The translations under genes and the position numbers were made by a program. 64,000 nucleotides of DNA from NCBI RefSeq assembly GCF_900104965.1, contig NZ_LT629757.1, forward strand, positions 3,224,001 through 3,288,000. Direction: 5' to 3'. How positions within the stretch are numbered: the stretch's first letter is position 1; each line of letters starts with the position of its first letter. This DNA is from Nocardioides scoriae (GTDB lineage Bacteria; Actinomycetota; Actinomycetes; Propionibacteriales; Nocardioidaceae). Positions 1-9,490 of the stretch are shown piece after piece. Under the pieces are notes generated by a model. That model saw only the letters and a program-made list of their open reading frames with translations, did no database searches and was not told the DNA's origin.

Positions 1-1
1 G

Positions 2-49
2 CTGCTCTTCGTGGTGGTGCAGCGGCTGATCACGCGGCGCCAGCCGTGA
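2..49 (+). CDS. C-terminal end of a probable sugar ABC transporter permease (partial)
   Basis: The window opens inside a reading frame that ends LLFVVVQRLITRRQP followed by TGA. A hydrophobic stretch followed by a basic tail is what the last helix of a MalG-type sugar permease looks like. The stop codon overlaps the GTG of the LacI gene (GTGA), so the two are probably co-transcribed. Only 15 residues are visible, so the family is inferred mainly from the arabinose genes downstream. Confidence 0.4.
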   Translation: MLFVVVQRLITRRQP

Positions 50-1131
50 CCGGCACCCTCCCGGAGCGGGCGCCGGTGATGGCCGACGTCGCCCGCCTGG
101 CCGGGGTGTCGCTCCAGACCGTCTCGCGGGTGGTCAACGGGGCGCCGCAGCTGCGGCCCAGCACCCGGGAGCGGGTGGAGGAGGCGATCCGCCAGCTCGG
201 CTACCGGCCCAACGTCGCGGCCCGCGCGCTGGTGACCAAGCGGTCCGGGACCATCGGCCTGATCGGCACCAAGAGCGAGTTCTGGGGGCCCTCGACGATC
301 CACCGCACGGTGCAGGGCGCGGCGCGCGACGCGGGCTACTTCGTCAGCTCGGTCGAGCTGGTCGAGGTCACCCGGCGGGCGGTCGCCGAGGCCGTCGAGC
401 ACCTGCGCGACCAGCACGTCGAGGGCATCGTCCTGGTCGCGGCCAACGACGAGGCCCTCGAGGTGGTCCAGGCGCAGGCCAGCACCGGCACGCCCGTCGT
501 GGTGGTGGAGGGCGACCTGACCCGGGCCGCGCTGACCGCGGGCGTCGACCAGCTGCGCGGCGCGCTGCTCGCCACCGAGCACCTGCTGGGCCTGGGCCAC
601 ACCCGCATCCAGCACGTCGCCGGCCCCCAGCACTGGACCGAGGCCCGCGAGCGGCTCACCGGCTGGCGCACGGCCATGCACGCCCACGGCCTGCGGCCGC
701 CCACCCCGCTCGAGGGCGACTGGACCGTCGCGAGCGGGTACGACGCCGGCACCCGGCTGGCGCGCGACCCCGAGGTCACCGCCGTCTTCGTCGCCAACGA
801 CCACATGGCCATCGGCGTGCTGCACGCCCTGCACGAGGCCGGCCGCTCGGTCCCGGGCGACGTCAGCGTCGTCGGCTTCGACGACCTGCCCGAGTCGGAG
901 TTCCTGATCCCACCGCTGACGACCGTGCGGCAGGACTTCGTCACCGTCGGGCGCCGCGCCATCCAGGTGCTCCAGCGCGCCATCGAGCTCGAGGCGGCCA
1001 AGCGCCTCGAGGGCGTCGACGGCTCCCTGTCGCGACGCCACGACCGGCTGGTCCGACCCGAGCTCGTCGTGCGCCGCAGCACCGCTGCGCGGCGTACCCC
1101 CCGACCCACCACCAGGAAGAGGACCCGATGA
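46..1131 (+). CDS. LacI-family transcriptional regulator, probable arabinose operon regulator
   Basis: The protein has 361 residues. A LacI helix-turn-helix is clear at residues 12-31 (MADVARLAGVSLQTVSRVVN), followed by the hinge and a periplasmic-binding-protein-like sugar domain to about residue 345, then a basic tail. The GTG start overlaps the upstream stop; an internal ATG at 79 would remove only 11 residues and keep the helix-turn-helix. Its stop overlaps the araB start (ATGA), so it is translationally coupled to the arabinose genes. LacI proteins of this layout usually repress until a sugar binds. The arabinose-derived effector is inferred from context. No operator can be seen because the transcription start lies left of the window. 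Confidence 0.9.
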   Translation: MTGTLPERAPVMADVARLAGVSLQTVSRVVNGAPQLRPSTRERVEEAIRQLGYRPNVAARALVTKRSGTIGLIGTKSEFWGPSTIHRTVQGAARDAGYFVSSVELVEVTRRAVAEAVEHLRDQHVEGIVLVAANDEALEVVQAQASTGTPVVVVEGDLTRAALTAGVDQLRGALLATEHLLGLGHTRIQHVAGPQHWTEARERLTGWRTAMHAHGLRPPTPLEGDWTVASGYDAGTRLARDPEVTAVFVANDHMAIGVLHALHEAGRSVPGDVSVVGFDDLPESEFLIPPLTTVRQDFVTVGRRAIQVLQRAIELEAAKRLEGVDGSLSRRHDRLVRPELVVRRSTAARRTPRPTTRKRTR

Positions 1132-2933
1132 CCAGCCACACCCCCCAGCCGCCGCCGAGCGGCGCCCCCGGGGAGCACGAGACCTACGTCGTCGGCGTCG
1201 ACTACGGCACCCTCTCGGGCCGTGCCCTCGTCGTGCGGGTCAGCGACGGCGCCGAGCTGGGCACGGCCACCACGGAGTACCCCCACGCGGTCCTGGAGAC
1301 CACGCTCCCCGGGTCCGAGGTGCGCCTGCCCCCGGACTGGGCGCTGCAGGTGCCCGAGGACTACCGCCACGTGCTGCGCACCGCCGTCCCGGCGGCCCTG
1401 GCCGAGGCCGGCGTCGACCCGGCGCACGTGGTCGGCATCGCCACCGACTTCACCGCCTGCACCATGGTCCCGACGCTCGCCGACGGCACCCCGCTCGACG
1501 AGGTGCCGGGCCTGGAGGGCCGTCCGCACGCCTACACCAAGCTGTGGAAGCACCACGCCGCGCAGCCGCAGGCCGACCGCATCACCGCCCTGGCGGCCGA
1601 GCGGGGCGAGACCTGGCTGGCGCGCTACGGCGGGCTGATCTCCTCGGAGTGGGAGTTCGCCAAGGGGCTGCAGCTGCTCGAGGAGGACCCCGAGCTCTAC
1701 GCCCGCACCGAGCGCTGGGTCGAGGCCGCCGACTGGATCGTGTGGCAGCTGTGCGGCCGCTACGTCCGCAACGCCTGCACCGCGGGCTACAAGGGGATGC
1801 TGCAGGACGGCGCCTACCCCTCGCGCGACTTCCTGGCCGCGCTCGATCCCGGCTTCGCCGACTTCGTCGTCGACAAGGTCGAGCACCCGATCGGCGAGCT
1901 GGGCGAGCGCGCGGGCGGTCTCACGGCCGAGGCCGCCGCCTGGACCGGCCTGCCCGAGGGCATCGCGGTCGCCGTCGGCAACGTCGACGCCCACGTGACC
2001 GCTCCCGCGGCCCGCGCCACCGAGCCGGGCCAGATGGTCGCGATCATGGGCACCTCGACGTGCCACGTGATGAACGCCGACGTGCTGCGGGAGGTCCCCG
2101 GCATGTGCGGGGTCGTCGACGGCGGCATCGTGGCGGGCCGCTACGGCTACGAGGCCGGGCAGAGCGGCGTCGGCGACATCTTCGGGTGGTTCGTCGACCA
2201 CGGCGTCCCCCCGTCGTACGCGCAGCAGGCGCGTGCGGCGGGGGAGACCGTCCACGAGCTGCTGACGCGCCTGGCGTCGGCGCAGCAGGTGGGCGAGCAC
2301 GGGCTGGTGGCCCTCGACTGGCACAGCGGCAACCGCTCGGTGCTGGTCGACCACGAGCTCTCGGGCACCGTCGTGGGGCTGACGCTCAGCACCCGGCCCG
2401 AGGACGTCTACCGCGCGCTGCTGGAGGCCACCGCCTTCGGCGCCCGGGTGATCGTGGAGACCTTCCGCCACGCCGGCGTGCCGGTCGAGGAGTTCGTGGT
2501 GGCGGGCGGCCTGGCCAAGAACCACCTGCTCATGCAGGTCTACGCCGACGTGCTGCGGCTGCCGCTGTCGGTGATCGGCTCGGCCCAGGGCCCGGCACTG
2601 GGGTCCGCCATCCACGCCGCGGTCGCGGCCGGGGCGTACGCCGACGTCACCGCGGCCGCCGAGCGGATGGGCCGGGTGCGCCGCGGCGCGTTCCTGCCCG
2701 ACGAGGCTGCAGCGCTGCGCTACGACCGGCTCTACGCGGAGTACGTCGCGCTGCACGACCACTTCGGCCGCGGCGACGGCCTGATGCGCCGGCTCCGGGC
2801 GCTGCGCCGCGAGGCGGTGGCGTCCCGTGGCTCCGCCCCCGGATCGGGTGCGGGGTCGGACGACGGGTCGGGCGCCGGGTCGGGCGCCGGGGTTCCCGAG
2901 GCGGCTCGCGAGACCGAGGGGGCGCTGGCATGA
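1128..2933 (+). CDS. araB: Ribulokinase AraB
   Basis: A 601-residue FGGY-family kinase that phosphorylates L-ribulose to L-ribulose-5-phosphate in the cytoplasm. The N-terminal nucleotide-binding start is at residues 21-40 (YVVGVDYGTLSGRALVV...). Other family marks are GTSTCHVM near residue 308, GQSGVGDIFGWF, and the C-terminal VVAGGLAKNHLLMQ region. Length fits bacterial AraB (about 560) plus a Gly/Ser/Ala-rich tail of about 35 residues encoded by short GC repeats, which is probably dispensable. The start overlaps the LacI stop and the stop overlaps the araD start (ATGA at both ends), placing it in the middle of a coupled operon. Confidence 0.95.
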   Translation: MTSHTPQPPPSGAPGEHETYVVGVDYGTLSGRALVVRVSDGAELGTATTEYPHAVLETTLPGSEVRLPPDWALQVPEDYRHVLRTAVPAALAEAGVDPAHVVGIATDFTACTMVPTLADGTPLDEVPGLEGRPHAYTKLWKHHAAQPQADRITALAAERGETWLARYGGLISSEWEFAKGLQLLEEDPELYARTERWVEAADWIVWQLCGRYVRNACTAGYKGMLQDGAYPSRDFLAALDPGFADFVVDKVEHPIGELGERAGGLTAEAAAWTGLPEGIAVAVGNVDAHVTAPAARATEPGQMVAIMGTSTCHVMNADVLREVPGMCGVVDGGIVAGRYGYEAGQSGVGDIFGWFVDHGVPPSYAQQARAAGETVHELLTRLASAQQVGEHGLVALDWHSGNRSVLVDHELSGTVVGLTLSTRPEDVYRALLEATAFGARVIVETFRHAGVPVEEFVVAGGLAKNHLLMQVYADVLRLPLSVIGSAQGPALGSAIHAAVAAGAYADVTAAAERMGRVRRGAFLPDEAAALRYDRLYAEYVALHDHFGRGDGLMRRLRALRREAVASRGSAPGSGAGSDDGSGAGSGAGVPEAARETEGALA

Positions 2934-3607
2934 CCGCGGTCACCGAGGTCCAGTCGACGATCGGCACGCTGCGCCGCGAGGTGTGCGCGCTGCACGCCGA
3001 GCTGACCCGCTACCAGCTCGTGGTCTGGACGGCCGGCAACGTCTCGGCCCGGGTGCCGGGCCACGACCTGCTCGTCATCAAGCCCAGCGGGGTGTCCTAC
3101 GACGACCTCACGCCCGAGAACATGGTCGTGTGCGACCTCGAGGGCCGGGTCGTCGACGGCCAGCACGCGCCGTCGTCGGACACCGAGGCGCAGGCCTACG
3201 TCTACCGCGAGATGCCCCAGGTGGGCGGCGTGGTGCACACCCACTCGACGTACGCCACGGCGTGGGCGGCGCGCGCCGAGCCGGTGCCGTGCGTGCTCAC
3301 GATGGGCGCCGACGAGTTCGGCGGGGAGATCCCCGTCGGGCCGTTCGCGGTCATCGGCGACGACTCGATCGGCCGCGGCATCGTCGACACCCTGCGCGGC
3401 AGCCGCTCGCCGGCCGTGCTGATGCAGAACCACGGCGTCTTCTCCATCGGGCCCACCGCCCGGGCGGCCGTCAAGGCGGCCGTGATGTGCGAGGACGTCG
3501 CCCGCACGGTGCACGTCTCGCGGCAGCTCGGCGCCCCGGTGCCGATCTCGCAGCCGCAGGTCGACGCGCTCTTCGACCGCTACCAGAACGTCTACGGCCA
3601 GCGCTGA
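2930..3607 (+). CDS. araD: L-ribulose-5-phosphate 4-epimerase AraD
   Basis: A 225-residue class II aldolase/epimerase that converts L-ribulose-5-phosphate to D-xylulose-5-phosphate for the pentose phosphate pathway. The zinc-binding histidines are visible as HTH at residues 103 and 105 and as QNHGVF at residue 168, as in E. coli AraD. The phosphate-site motifs TAGNVSAR and [10 protein letters not shown] are near the N-terminus. Length is normal for the family (about 230). The ATG overlaps the araB stop by 4 nt. Confidence 0.95.
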   Translation: MTAVTEVQSTIGTLRREVCALHAELTRYQLVVWTAGNVSARVPGHDLLVIKPSGVSYDDLTPENMVVCDLEGRVVDGQHAPSSDTEAQAYVYREMPQVGGVVHTHSTYATAWAARAEPVPCVLTMGADEFGGEIPVGPFAVIGDDSIGRGIVDTLRGSRSPAVLMQNHGVFSIGPTARAAVKAAVMCEDVARTVHVSRQLGAPVPISQPQVDALFDRYQNVYGQR

Positions 3608-3674
3608 GCGCCGGCTCCCGCCCCACCCCGTCCCGCACGCCCCCGCTCCCGTCACCACCAGAACGAGGTCCCCC

Positions 3675-5180
3675 ATGACGTCCGTCCCCTCCACGCCGCA
3701 GGTGTGGTTCCTCACCGGCAGCCAGTCCCTCTACGGTCCCGAGACCCTCGACCAGGTCGCCGCCCAGTCGCAGGGGATCGCGGCCCGGCTCGCCGGCTCC
3801 GAGCTCCCGGTCGAGGTGGTCTGGAAGCCGGTGCTGCTCGACGCGGTCGCCATCCACCGCCAGGTGCTGGACGCGAACGCCGACCCCGACTGCGTCGGCG
3901 TCGTGGTGTGGATGCACACCTTCTCGCCGGCCAAGATGTGGATCGCGGGCCTCGACGCGCTGGCCAAGCCGATGCTCCACCTGCACACCCAGGCCGGCAT
4001 GGCGCTGCCGTGGTCGTCCATCGACATGGACTTCATGAACCTCAACCAGGCCGCCCACGGCGACCGGGAGTTCGGCTACATGCAGTCGCGCCTCGGCGTG
4101 GCCCGCAAGACGGTCGCGGGCCACGTCGACTCGCCGTCGGTGCGCCACCGCGTCGAGGCGTGGGCCCGCGCGGCCCTCGGACGCCACGAGCTGCGCCAGC
4201 TGCGCCTGGCCCGGTTCGGCGACAACATGCGCGACGTCGCGGTCACCGAGGGCGACAAGGTGGAGGCACAGCACCGCTTCGGGGTCTCGGTCAACACCTA
4301 CGGCGTCAGCGAGCTGGTGGCCGTGGTCGACGCCCAGGGCGACGACGACGTCGACAAGCTGGTCACGGAGTACGCCGACCTCTACCGCGTCGCCCCCGAG
4401 CTGCTCCCGGGCGGCGAGCGCCACGAGTCGCTGCGCTACGGCGCCCGCGTCGAGCTCGGCCTGCGTCGCTTCCTCACCGACGGCGGCTTCGGGGCCTTCA
4501 CCACCAACTTCGAGGACCTCGGCGGCCTGCGCCAGCTCCCCGGCCTGGCCGTGCAGCGCCTCATGGGCGACGGCTTCGGCTTCGGCGGCGAGGGCGACTG
4601 GAAGACCTCGGTGCTGCTGCGCGGCATGAAGACGATGGCCACCGGGATGCCGGGCGGCACGTCGTTCATGGAGGACTACACCTACCACCTGGTCCCGGGC
4701 GAGGAGAAGATCCTCGGCGCCCACATGCTCGAGGTCTGCCCCAGCATCAGCACCGCCCGGGCGACCCTCGAGATCCACCCGCTCTCCATCGGTGACCGCG
4801 AGGACCCGGTGCGGCTGCGCTTCACCGCCGACCCCGGCCCCGCCGTCGTGGTCGGCATCTCGGACCTCGGCGACCGCTTCCGCCTCACCCTCAACGAGGT
4901 CGACGTGGTCGAGCCCGACGAGGCGCTGCCGAAGCTCCCCGTCGCCTGCGCGGTGTGGGAGCCCCACCCCTCGCTGTCCACCTCCGCGGAGTCGTGGCTG
5001 ATGGCCGGCGGCCCCCACCACACCGTCCTCTCGACGGCCCTCGACACCGAGGTCCTCGAGGACTTCGCCGAGATGAGCCGCACCGAGCTGCTCGTCATCG
5101 ACGAGGACACCACCACCCGGCGGTTCCAGAAGGAGCTGCGCTGGAACGCGGCGTACCACCGGCTCGCCCGGGGTCTCTGA
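3675..5180 (+). CDS. araA: L-arabinose isomerase AraA
   Basis: A 501-residue cytoplasmic isomerase converting L-arabinose to L-ribulose, the first step of the pathway whose later steps are encoded just upstream. The N-terminus ([12 protein letters not shown]) and the metal-site regions are typical: GEGDWKT and FMEDYTYH carry the two glutamates, [10 protein letters not shown] and GGPHHTV the two histidines. The gap from araD is 67 nt, and the leader carries an Shine-Dalgarno-like GAGG about 6 nt before the ATG (ACGAGGTCCCCC-ATG). Gene order araB-araD-araA after a LacI gene is a common actinobacterial arrangement. Confidence 0.96.
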   Translation: MTSVPSTPQVWFLTGSQSLYGPETLDQVAAQSQGIAARLAGSELPVEVVWKPVLLDAVAIHRQVLDANADPDCVGVVVWMHTFSPAKMWIAGLDALAKPMLHLHTQAGMALPWSSIDMDFMNLNQAAHGDREFGYMQSRLGVARKTVAGHVDSPSVRHRVEAWARAALGRHELRQLRLARFGDNMRDVAVTEGDKVEAQHRFGVSVNTYGVSELVAVVDAQGDDDVDKLVTEYADLYRVAPELLPGGERHESLRYGARVELGLRRFLTDGGFGAFTTNFEDLGGLRQLPGLAVQRLMGDGFGFGGEGDWKTSVLLRGMKTMATGMPGGTSFMEDYTYHLVPGEEKILGAHMLEVCPSISTARATLEIHPLSIGDREDPVRLRFTADPGPAVVVGISDLGDRFRLTLNEVDVVEPDEALPKLPVACAVWEPHPSLSTSAESWLMAGGPHHTVLSTALDTEVLEDFAEMSRTELLVIDEDTTTRRFQKELRWNAAYHRLARGL

Positions 5181-5183
5181 GGG

Positions 5184-5222
5184 CAGGCGGGCGGGGCAGG
5201 CGGGCGGGGCAGGCGGGCGGGG
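5184..5222 (+). repeat. Three tandem copies of a 13-bp G-rich unit
   Basis: The unit CAGGCGGGCGGGG occurs at 5184, 5197 and 5210 directly after the araA stop. Runs of G3-G4 on this strand could form a G-quadruplex. A C-rich stretch at about 5315-5344 is partly complementary, so the two together may act as an outer stem around the palindromic element at 5231-5318 and could end the araA transcript. Confidence 0.7.
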
Positions 5223-5230
5223 CGGGACCC

Positions 5231-5318
5231 GGCGGCGCATGCAACGCTCCGTTACCAGCGGCGTACACCCGTCGCGGCGGGCACTCGGACACAGCAACGG
5301 AGCGTTACATGCGCCGCC
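5231..5318 (+). repeat. Palindromic intergenic element, copy 1
   Basis: Inverted arms of 23 bp with one mismatch lie at 5231-5253 and 5296-5318, with core ATG(C/T)AACGCTCCGTT. The centre contains AGCGGCGTACACCCGTC. A second copy in opposite orientation lies at 10894-10974 and shares both arm core and centre. No ORF is inside. It resembles REP/MITE-like short palindromic repeats. Confidence 0.75.
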
Positions 5319-5352
5319 CCGCCCCGCCCCGCCCGCCCCGCCCGTACGCCGC

Positions 5353-6573
5353 TCAGGTGGTCGCGGCGTCGCTCCCGAGCGTGACCTCGACGGTGTGGGT
5401 GGAGCCGTGGCGGACGTAGGTGACGGCCACCCGGTCGCCGGGGGCCTGGGAGCGGATCGCGGCGACGAGCGAGGTGCTGTCGCCGACGGGCTGGTGGTCC
5501 ACGGCCGTGACGACGTCGCCGGTGCGCAGGCCCGCGCGGGCGGCGGCGGAGCCGGCGGTGACGTCCTCGAGGGCGGCGCCGGCCGGGTCGGTGGAGTCGC
5601 CGACGCTGACGCCGAGCTGGGCGTGGGTGGCGGTGCGGCCGGCCTCGAGCTGGTGGACCACGCGCATCGCCTGGTCGACCGGGATCGCGAAGCCGAGGCC
5701 GATGCTGCCGGACTGGCCGCCCGCGGGGGAGGACGAGCCGAGCGAGGCGATCGCGGAGTTGATGCCGATCACGCGGCCCGCCGCGTCGACGAGCGGGCCG
5801 CCGGAGTTGCCGGGGTTGATGGGGGCGTCGGTCTGGACGGCGTCGATGACGGTGCCCTGCGAGCCCGACTCGCCCGAGGTGCTGACCGGGCGGTCGAGCG
5901 CGCTGACGATGCCGGTGGTGACGGTGCCCTGGAGGCCGAGCGGGGCGCCGACGGCCACGACGGGCTGGCCCACGACCAGGTGGGAGGAGGAGCCGATGGT
6001 GGCGGGGGTGAGGCCGCTGACGCCCGAGATCCGCACCACGGCGAGGTCGGTCACGGGGTCGGCCCCCACGATCCGGGCGCGGTGGGTGGAGCCGTCGCTC
6101 AGCACCGCCTCGATCCGGCCGCCCTGCGCGCCGGCCGCCACGACGTGGTCGTTGGTCAGCACGGTGCCGTCGGCGGAGAGCACGATGCCGCTGCCCTCGT
6201 CCTCCTGCGTGGCGCCGGAGCAGCCGAGCGCACCCTCGGAGGAGGAGGCGGCGCCCTGCACCTTGAGCAGCACCACGCTCGGGGTCACGGCGCGGGCCAC
6301 CTGCTCGACGTCCTGCGCGCCGGCGGAGGCCGCCGAGGCCGCGGCGTGGCTGACCGGTGCCGAGGCGGGGGCGGGGGCGGCCGCGGCGTTGGTCAGGCCG
6401 GCGCCGAGGGCACCACCGGCGCCGCCGGCGACGAGGCCGACGACGGCGAGCGCGGCCACCCCGCGCCAGCGGTGGCGCGGCGGGGCGGGAGCGGCGTACG
6501 CCGTGGGGGCGGGGGCGCCCGAGGGCGTCGTGGCGGCGGTGGGGACGGGGTCCGAGGGCTGGTGGTCGGTCAT
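5353..6573 (-). CDS. Membrane-anchored HtrA/DegP-family serine protease with PDZ domain
   Basis: The protein has 406 residues: a Pro/Ala-rich cytoplasmic start, one membrane helix at about residues 37-60, an extracytoplasmic trypsin-like domain, and a C-terminal PDZ domain. The triad is visible as NDHVVAAG (His), TDLAVVRI (Asp) and NPGNSGGPLV (Ser). It probably degrades or senses misfolded envelope proteins. It is divergent from a response regulator, suggesting control by that system. A CACGGT hexamer 6 nt upstream of the ATG supports this start on a leaderless mRNA. A second HtrA gene at 28981-30339 is similar in plan but is tied to mprAB, so this one is not called pepD. Confidence 0.93.
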   Translation of the reverse strand: MTDHQPSDPVPTAATTPSGAPAPTAYAAPAPPRHRWRGVAALAVVGLVAGGAGGALGAGLTNAAAAPAPASAPVSHAAASAASAGAQDVEQVARAVTPSVVLLKVQGAASSSEGALGCSGATQEDEGSGIVLSADGTVLTNDHVVAAGAQGGRIEAVLSDGSTHRARIVGADPVTDLAVVRISGVSGLTPATIGSSSHLVVGQPVVAVGAPLGLQGTVTTGIVSALDRPVSTSGESGSQGTVIDAVQTDAPINPGNSGGPLVDAAGRVIGINSAIASLGSSSPAGGQSGSIGLGFAIPVDQAMRVVHQLEAGRTATHAQLGVSVGDSTDPAGAALEDVTAGSAAARAGLRTGDVVTAVDHQPVGDSTSLVAAIRSQAPGDRVAVTYVRHGSTHTVEVTLGSDAATT

Positions 6574-6579
6574 GGCCCC

Positions 6580-6636
6580 ACCGTGCGCCGCCCACCTTGG
6601 AGCCCGCTGAGCCGCGATCCTGACCGCCACCTGACC
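6580..6636 (-). promoter_or_regulatory. Promoter of the HtrA gene and 11-bp-period direct repeat box
   Basis: A -10 hexamer CACGGT (minus strand, 6580-6585) ends 6 nt before the ATG. Farther upstream are two copies of CCTGACC (6619-6625 and 6630-6636) spaced 11 bp apart, the spacing used by OmpR/PhoB-type regulators. The divergent gene at 6741 encodes such a regulator, so control of the protease by it is inferred. Confidence 0.5.
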
Positions 6637-6740
6637 ACGGGGGCCGGCGGCCTCGCGCCCGCGCGCGGGGCGGAGCACGCTGGAGGAGGGCCCCGGCGAG
6701 CGGGCCCGGAGGACGACCGGAGGACGAGGGGGCGAGCCCG

Positions 6741-7442
6741 GTGCGGGTGCTGCTGGTCGAGGACGAGCGGACGCTGGGGGACACCCTGGCCCGGGGGCTG
6801 CGGCAGCAGGGATGGAGCGTCGACCTCGCCCGGCACGGGCTGGCGGGGCTCTCGCGCGCGGTCGAGCGGGAGCACGACGTGGTGCTGCTCGACGTGGTGC
6901 TCCCGCGGCTGCACGGCTACGAGGTGCTGCGCGAGCTGCGTCGGCGCGGGATCGCCACGCCCGTGGTGATGCTGAGCGCCAAGGACGGCGAGCTCGACCA
7001 GGCCGACGCGCTGGACCTGGGGGCCGACGACTACGTGACCAAGCCGTTCTCGTTCGTGCTGCTGCTCGCGCGGATCCGGGCCGTCGTGCGCCGCGGGCCC
7101 GCCTCGCTCCCGGCCGTGCTGGCCGCCGGCGACCTGACGCTCGACCCCGGCACCCACCGGGTGGCGCGCGCCGGGGTCGACGTCGCCCTGACGGCGCGGG
7201 AGTTCGCGCTGCTGGAGCACCTGATGCGCCACCGCGGCCAGGTGCTGAGCAAGGCCCAGCTGCTCGCCGAGGTCTGGGACCCGGCGGCGGAGCCGGACCC
7301 CAACACCGTCGAGGTCTACGTGCGCTACCTGCGCACCAAGGTCGACCTGCCCTTCGGTGTCCGCAGCATCGAGACGCTGCGCGGGGTGGGCTACAGGCTG
7401 GTCGACGCGACCGTCCCGACCCCGGTCGCCGCGGCGGGGTGA
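6741..7442 (+). CDS. OmpR-family two-component response regulator
   Basis: The protein has 233 residues: an N-terminal receiver domain (RVLLVEDE acidic start, phospho-acceptor Asp in VLLDVVLP near residue 51, switch region MLSAKD, Lys in VTKPFS) and a C-terminal winged helix (EVYVRYLRTKV...GVGYRL). It starts with GTG after a purine-rich leader. The likely partner kinase is the gene at 9491, but the potassium transporter kup is inserted between them. It is divergent from the HtrA protease, with tandem 11-bp repeats in the shared promoter region. Confidence 0.94.
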   Translation: MRVLLVEDERTLGDTLARGLRQQGWSVDLARHGLAGLSRAVEREHDVVLLDVVLPRLHGYEVLRELRRRGIATPVVMLSAKDGELDQADALDLGADDYVTKPFSFVLLLARIRAVVRRGPASLPAVLAAGDLTLDPGTHRVARAGVDVALTAREFALLEHLMRHRGQVLSKAQLLAEVWDPAAEPDPNTVEVYVRYLRTKVDLPFGVRSIETLRGVGYRLVDATVPTPVAAAG

Positions 7443-7503
7443 GGACGCCGTCCCGCCCCTCGGGAGCATCGCGGCGTCCGGACCCGGCGGGGCCGGGCGC
7501 CCC

Positions 7504-7509
7504 TAGGGT
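7504..7509 (+). promoter_or_regulatory. -10 hexamer TAGGGT of kup
   Basis: TAGGGT ends 7 nt before the kup ATG, leaving no room for a ribosome binding site. A leaderless transcript is inferred. Confidence 0.5.
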
Positions 7510-7516
7510 GAGCCGC

Positions 7517-9448
7517 ATGAGCTCCGGCCCCGCACGTGCCGGCGGGCCGGTGCTGCTGCTCGGGGCGCTCGGCGTCGTCTTCGGCGACATCGGCACCAGC
7601 CCGCTGTACGCCTTCACCACGGTGCTGGCCGACGGCGCCAGGGGCCCGGCGCGGCTCACCCCCGAGCTGGTCTACGGCATGACCTCGACGGTGATCTGGT
7701 CGATGGTGCTGGTGGTCTCGCTGCTCTACGTCCGGCTGCTGCTGCGCGCCGACAACGACGGCGAGGGCGGCCTGCTGGCCCTGCTCGCGCTGCTGCGGCG
7801 CACCGCCGACGGCGGCCGGGCCCGCAGCCTGGCGGTGCTGTCGGTGGTGGCGGCGCTGGGGGCGGCGATGTTCCTGGGCGACAGCGTCATCACCCCGGCC
7901 ATCTCGGTGCTCTCGGCCGCGGAGGGCCTCGAGGTCAGCGACCCGGGCCTGGGGCGGTTCGTGGTGCCGATGGCGCTGGTCGTGCTGGCGGTGCTCTTCG
8001 TCGTGCAGCAGTTCGGCACGGGCAGCATCGGGCGCTTCTTCGGCCCGGTGATGGTGGTGTGGTTCGCCTCGCTCACGGTGCTCGGCGCCGTCTCGATCGC
8101 GCACCACCCCGGGGTGCTGCAGGCGCTCTCGCCGCACTGGATCGTGCGCTACGTCGCCACCGAGCCGCTGACGGCGTTCCTCTCGCTCGGGGCGGTGGTG
8201 CTGGCCTTCACCGGCGCCGAGGCGCTGTACGCCGACCTCGGCCACTTCGGGCGCGAGGCCATCGCCCGGGCGTGGTCGTTCGTGGTGCTGCCGGCGCTGG
8301 TCGTGGCCTACCTCGGCCAGGCGGCCGCCGTCGCGGCCGACCCCGCGGCCGCGGCGAACCCGTTCTACGCGCTGGTGCCCGGCTGGCTGACGCTGCCGAT
8401 GGTCGTGCTGGCGACGCTGGCCACGATCATCGCCTCGCAGGCGGTCATCTCCGGCGCCTTCACGGTGGTGCAGCAGGCCTCGCGGCTGGGGCTGCTGCCG
8501 ACCGTGCACGTGCGCCACACCTCCGAGGAGCAGGCGGGCCAGATCTACGTGCCGGCCGTCAACTGGCTGGTCGCGGCGGCCGTGCTGGCGCTGGTGGTGC
8601 TCTTCGGCAGCTCGGCCGCGCTGGCGTCGGCGTACGGCCTCGCGGTGACGGTGACGGTGACCGTCACGGCCACGATGTTCCTCGCGCTGCGCACCCGCCA
8701 GGCCGCGATCGGCGAGGTCACGGGGACGGCGAGCCGCGCCAGCCGTGCCGCGGCCGGGCTGGTGCTGGCCCTGGTGCTGGTCTTCCTGGCCGCCAACCTG
8801 CCCAAGATCGCCAGCGGCGGCTGGCTGCCGATCGGCATCGGCCTCGTGCTGGTGGTGGTGATGACGACCTGGGCGCGCGGACGGGCGACCATCGACCAGC
8901 GCCGCCGGGCCGACTCGCCCCCGCTGCTGGAGCTGCTGGCCGAGGTGGCCGCGCCCGGGTCGGCGGTGGAGCGGGTGCCCGGGTCGGCAGTCTTCTTCAG
9001 CCGCCACCCCGACGTCACGCCCGGCGCGCTCAGCACCATGGTCGAGCAGGTCCACACCCTGCAGCGGGTGGTGCTGCTGCTGACCATCGCCACCGTCGAC
9101 CGGCCCTCGGTGACCGACGAGGACCGCCTGCAGCTCGACCGGCTCGGCGACGAGCACGACGGGGTCTGCCAGGCGACCGCGACCTACGGGTACGCCGACC
9201 ACGTCGACCTGGCCGGCCTGCTCGCCCGCGCCGTCGAGCTCTCCGACGGCGAGCTCGACGGGCTCGACCCCGCGACCACGACGTTCTTCGTCTCCGACCC
9301 CGTCGTGGTCTTCGACCGCGGCGCGTCGATGGCCCGCTGGCGGCAGCGGGTCTACCTCGCCCTCGACCGGGTGACGCCCGACGCGGTCGACCTGTTCCGG
9401 CTGCCGTCGGAGCGGACCGTGGTGATCGGCCGCCAGGTCACCCTCTGA
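7517..9448 (+). CDS. kup: KUP-type potassium uptake transporter
   Basis: A 643-residue membrane protein that imports potassium with protons. The N-terminus (LGALGVVFGDIGTSPLYAF) is the KUP signature, followed by about 12 membrane helices to residue 450 and a cytoplasmic C-terminal domain. Length is normal for KUP/HAK proteins. The ATG at 7517 is chosen because it sits 7 nt after TAGGGT and directly before the conserved N-terminus; longer versions would run back into the response regulator. It lies between a response regulator and a histidine kinase, which suggests those genes respond to potassium, turgor or envelope state; that link is inference. Confidence 0.95.
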   Translation: MSSGPARAGGPVLLLGALGVVFGDIGTSPLYAFTTVLADGARGPARLTPELVYGMTSTVIWSMVLVVSLLYVRLLLRADNDGEGGLLALLALLRRTADGGRARSLAVLSVVAALGAAMFLGDSVITPAISVLSAAEGLEVSDPGLGRFVVPMALVVLAVLFVVQQFGTGSIGRFFGPVMVVWFASLTVLGAVSIAHHPGVLQALSPHWIVRYVATEPLTAFLSLGAVVLAFTGAEALYADLGHFGREAIARAWSFVVLPALVVAYLGQAAAVAADPAAAANPFYALVPGWLTLPMVVLATLATIIASQAVISGAFTVVQQASRLGLLPTVHVRHTSEEQAGQIYVPAVNWLVAAAVLALVVLFGSSAALASAYGLAVTVTVTVTATMFLALRTRQAAIGEVTGTASRASRAAAGLVLALVLVFLAANLPKIASGGWLPIGIGLVLVVVMTTWARGRATIDQRRRADSPPLLELLAEVAAPGSAVERVPGSAVFFSRHPDVTPGALSTMVEQVHTLQRVVLLLTIATVDRPSVTDEDRLQLDRLGDEHDGVCQATATYGYADHVDLAGLLARAVELSDGELDGLDPATTTFFVSDPVVVFDRGASMARWRQRVYLALDRVTPDAVDLFRLPSERTVVIGRQVTL

Positions 9449-9478
9449 GCGGTGTCCGGTGCCACGGGTCGGCGGGCC

Positions 9479-9484
9479 CACAAT
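9479..9484 (+). promoter_or_regulatory. -10 hexamer CACAAT of the histidine kinase gene
   Basis: CACAAT ends 6 nt before a GTG at 9491 and fits the start-proximal hexamers seen across this window. It is the reason for preferring that start. Confidence 0.4.
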
Positions 9485-9490
9485 GGGCGG

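Noticed and set aside
336-2762. Long minus-strand reading frame opposite lacI and araB
   Set aside because: Such long open antisense frames arise from high GC codon bias; the composition is Arg/Gly/Val/His-rich with no domain, while the plus strand encodes recognised enzymes. The same applies to the minus frame at 7391-11110.
5181-5345. A small protein gene inside the palindromic element
   Set aside because: Short frames cross the element on both strands but have no ribosome binding site, differ between the two copies, and consist of repeat-derived sequence.
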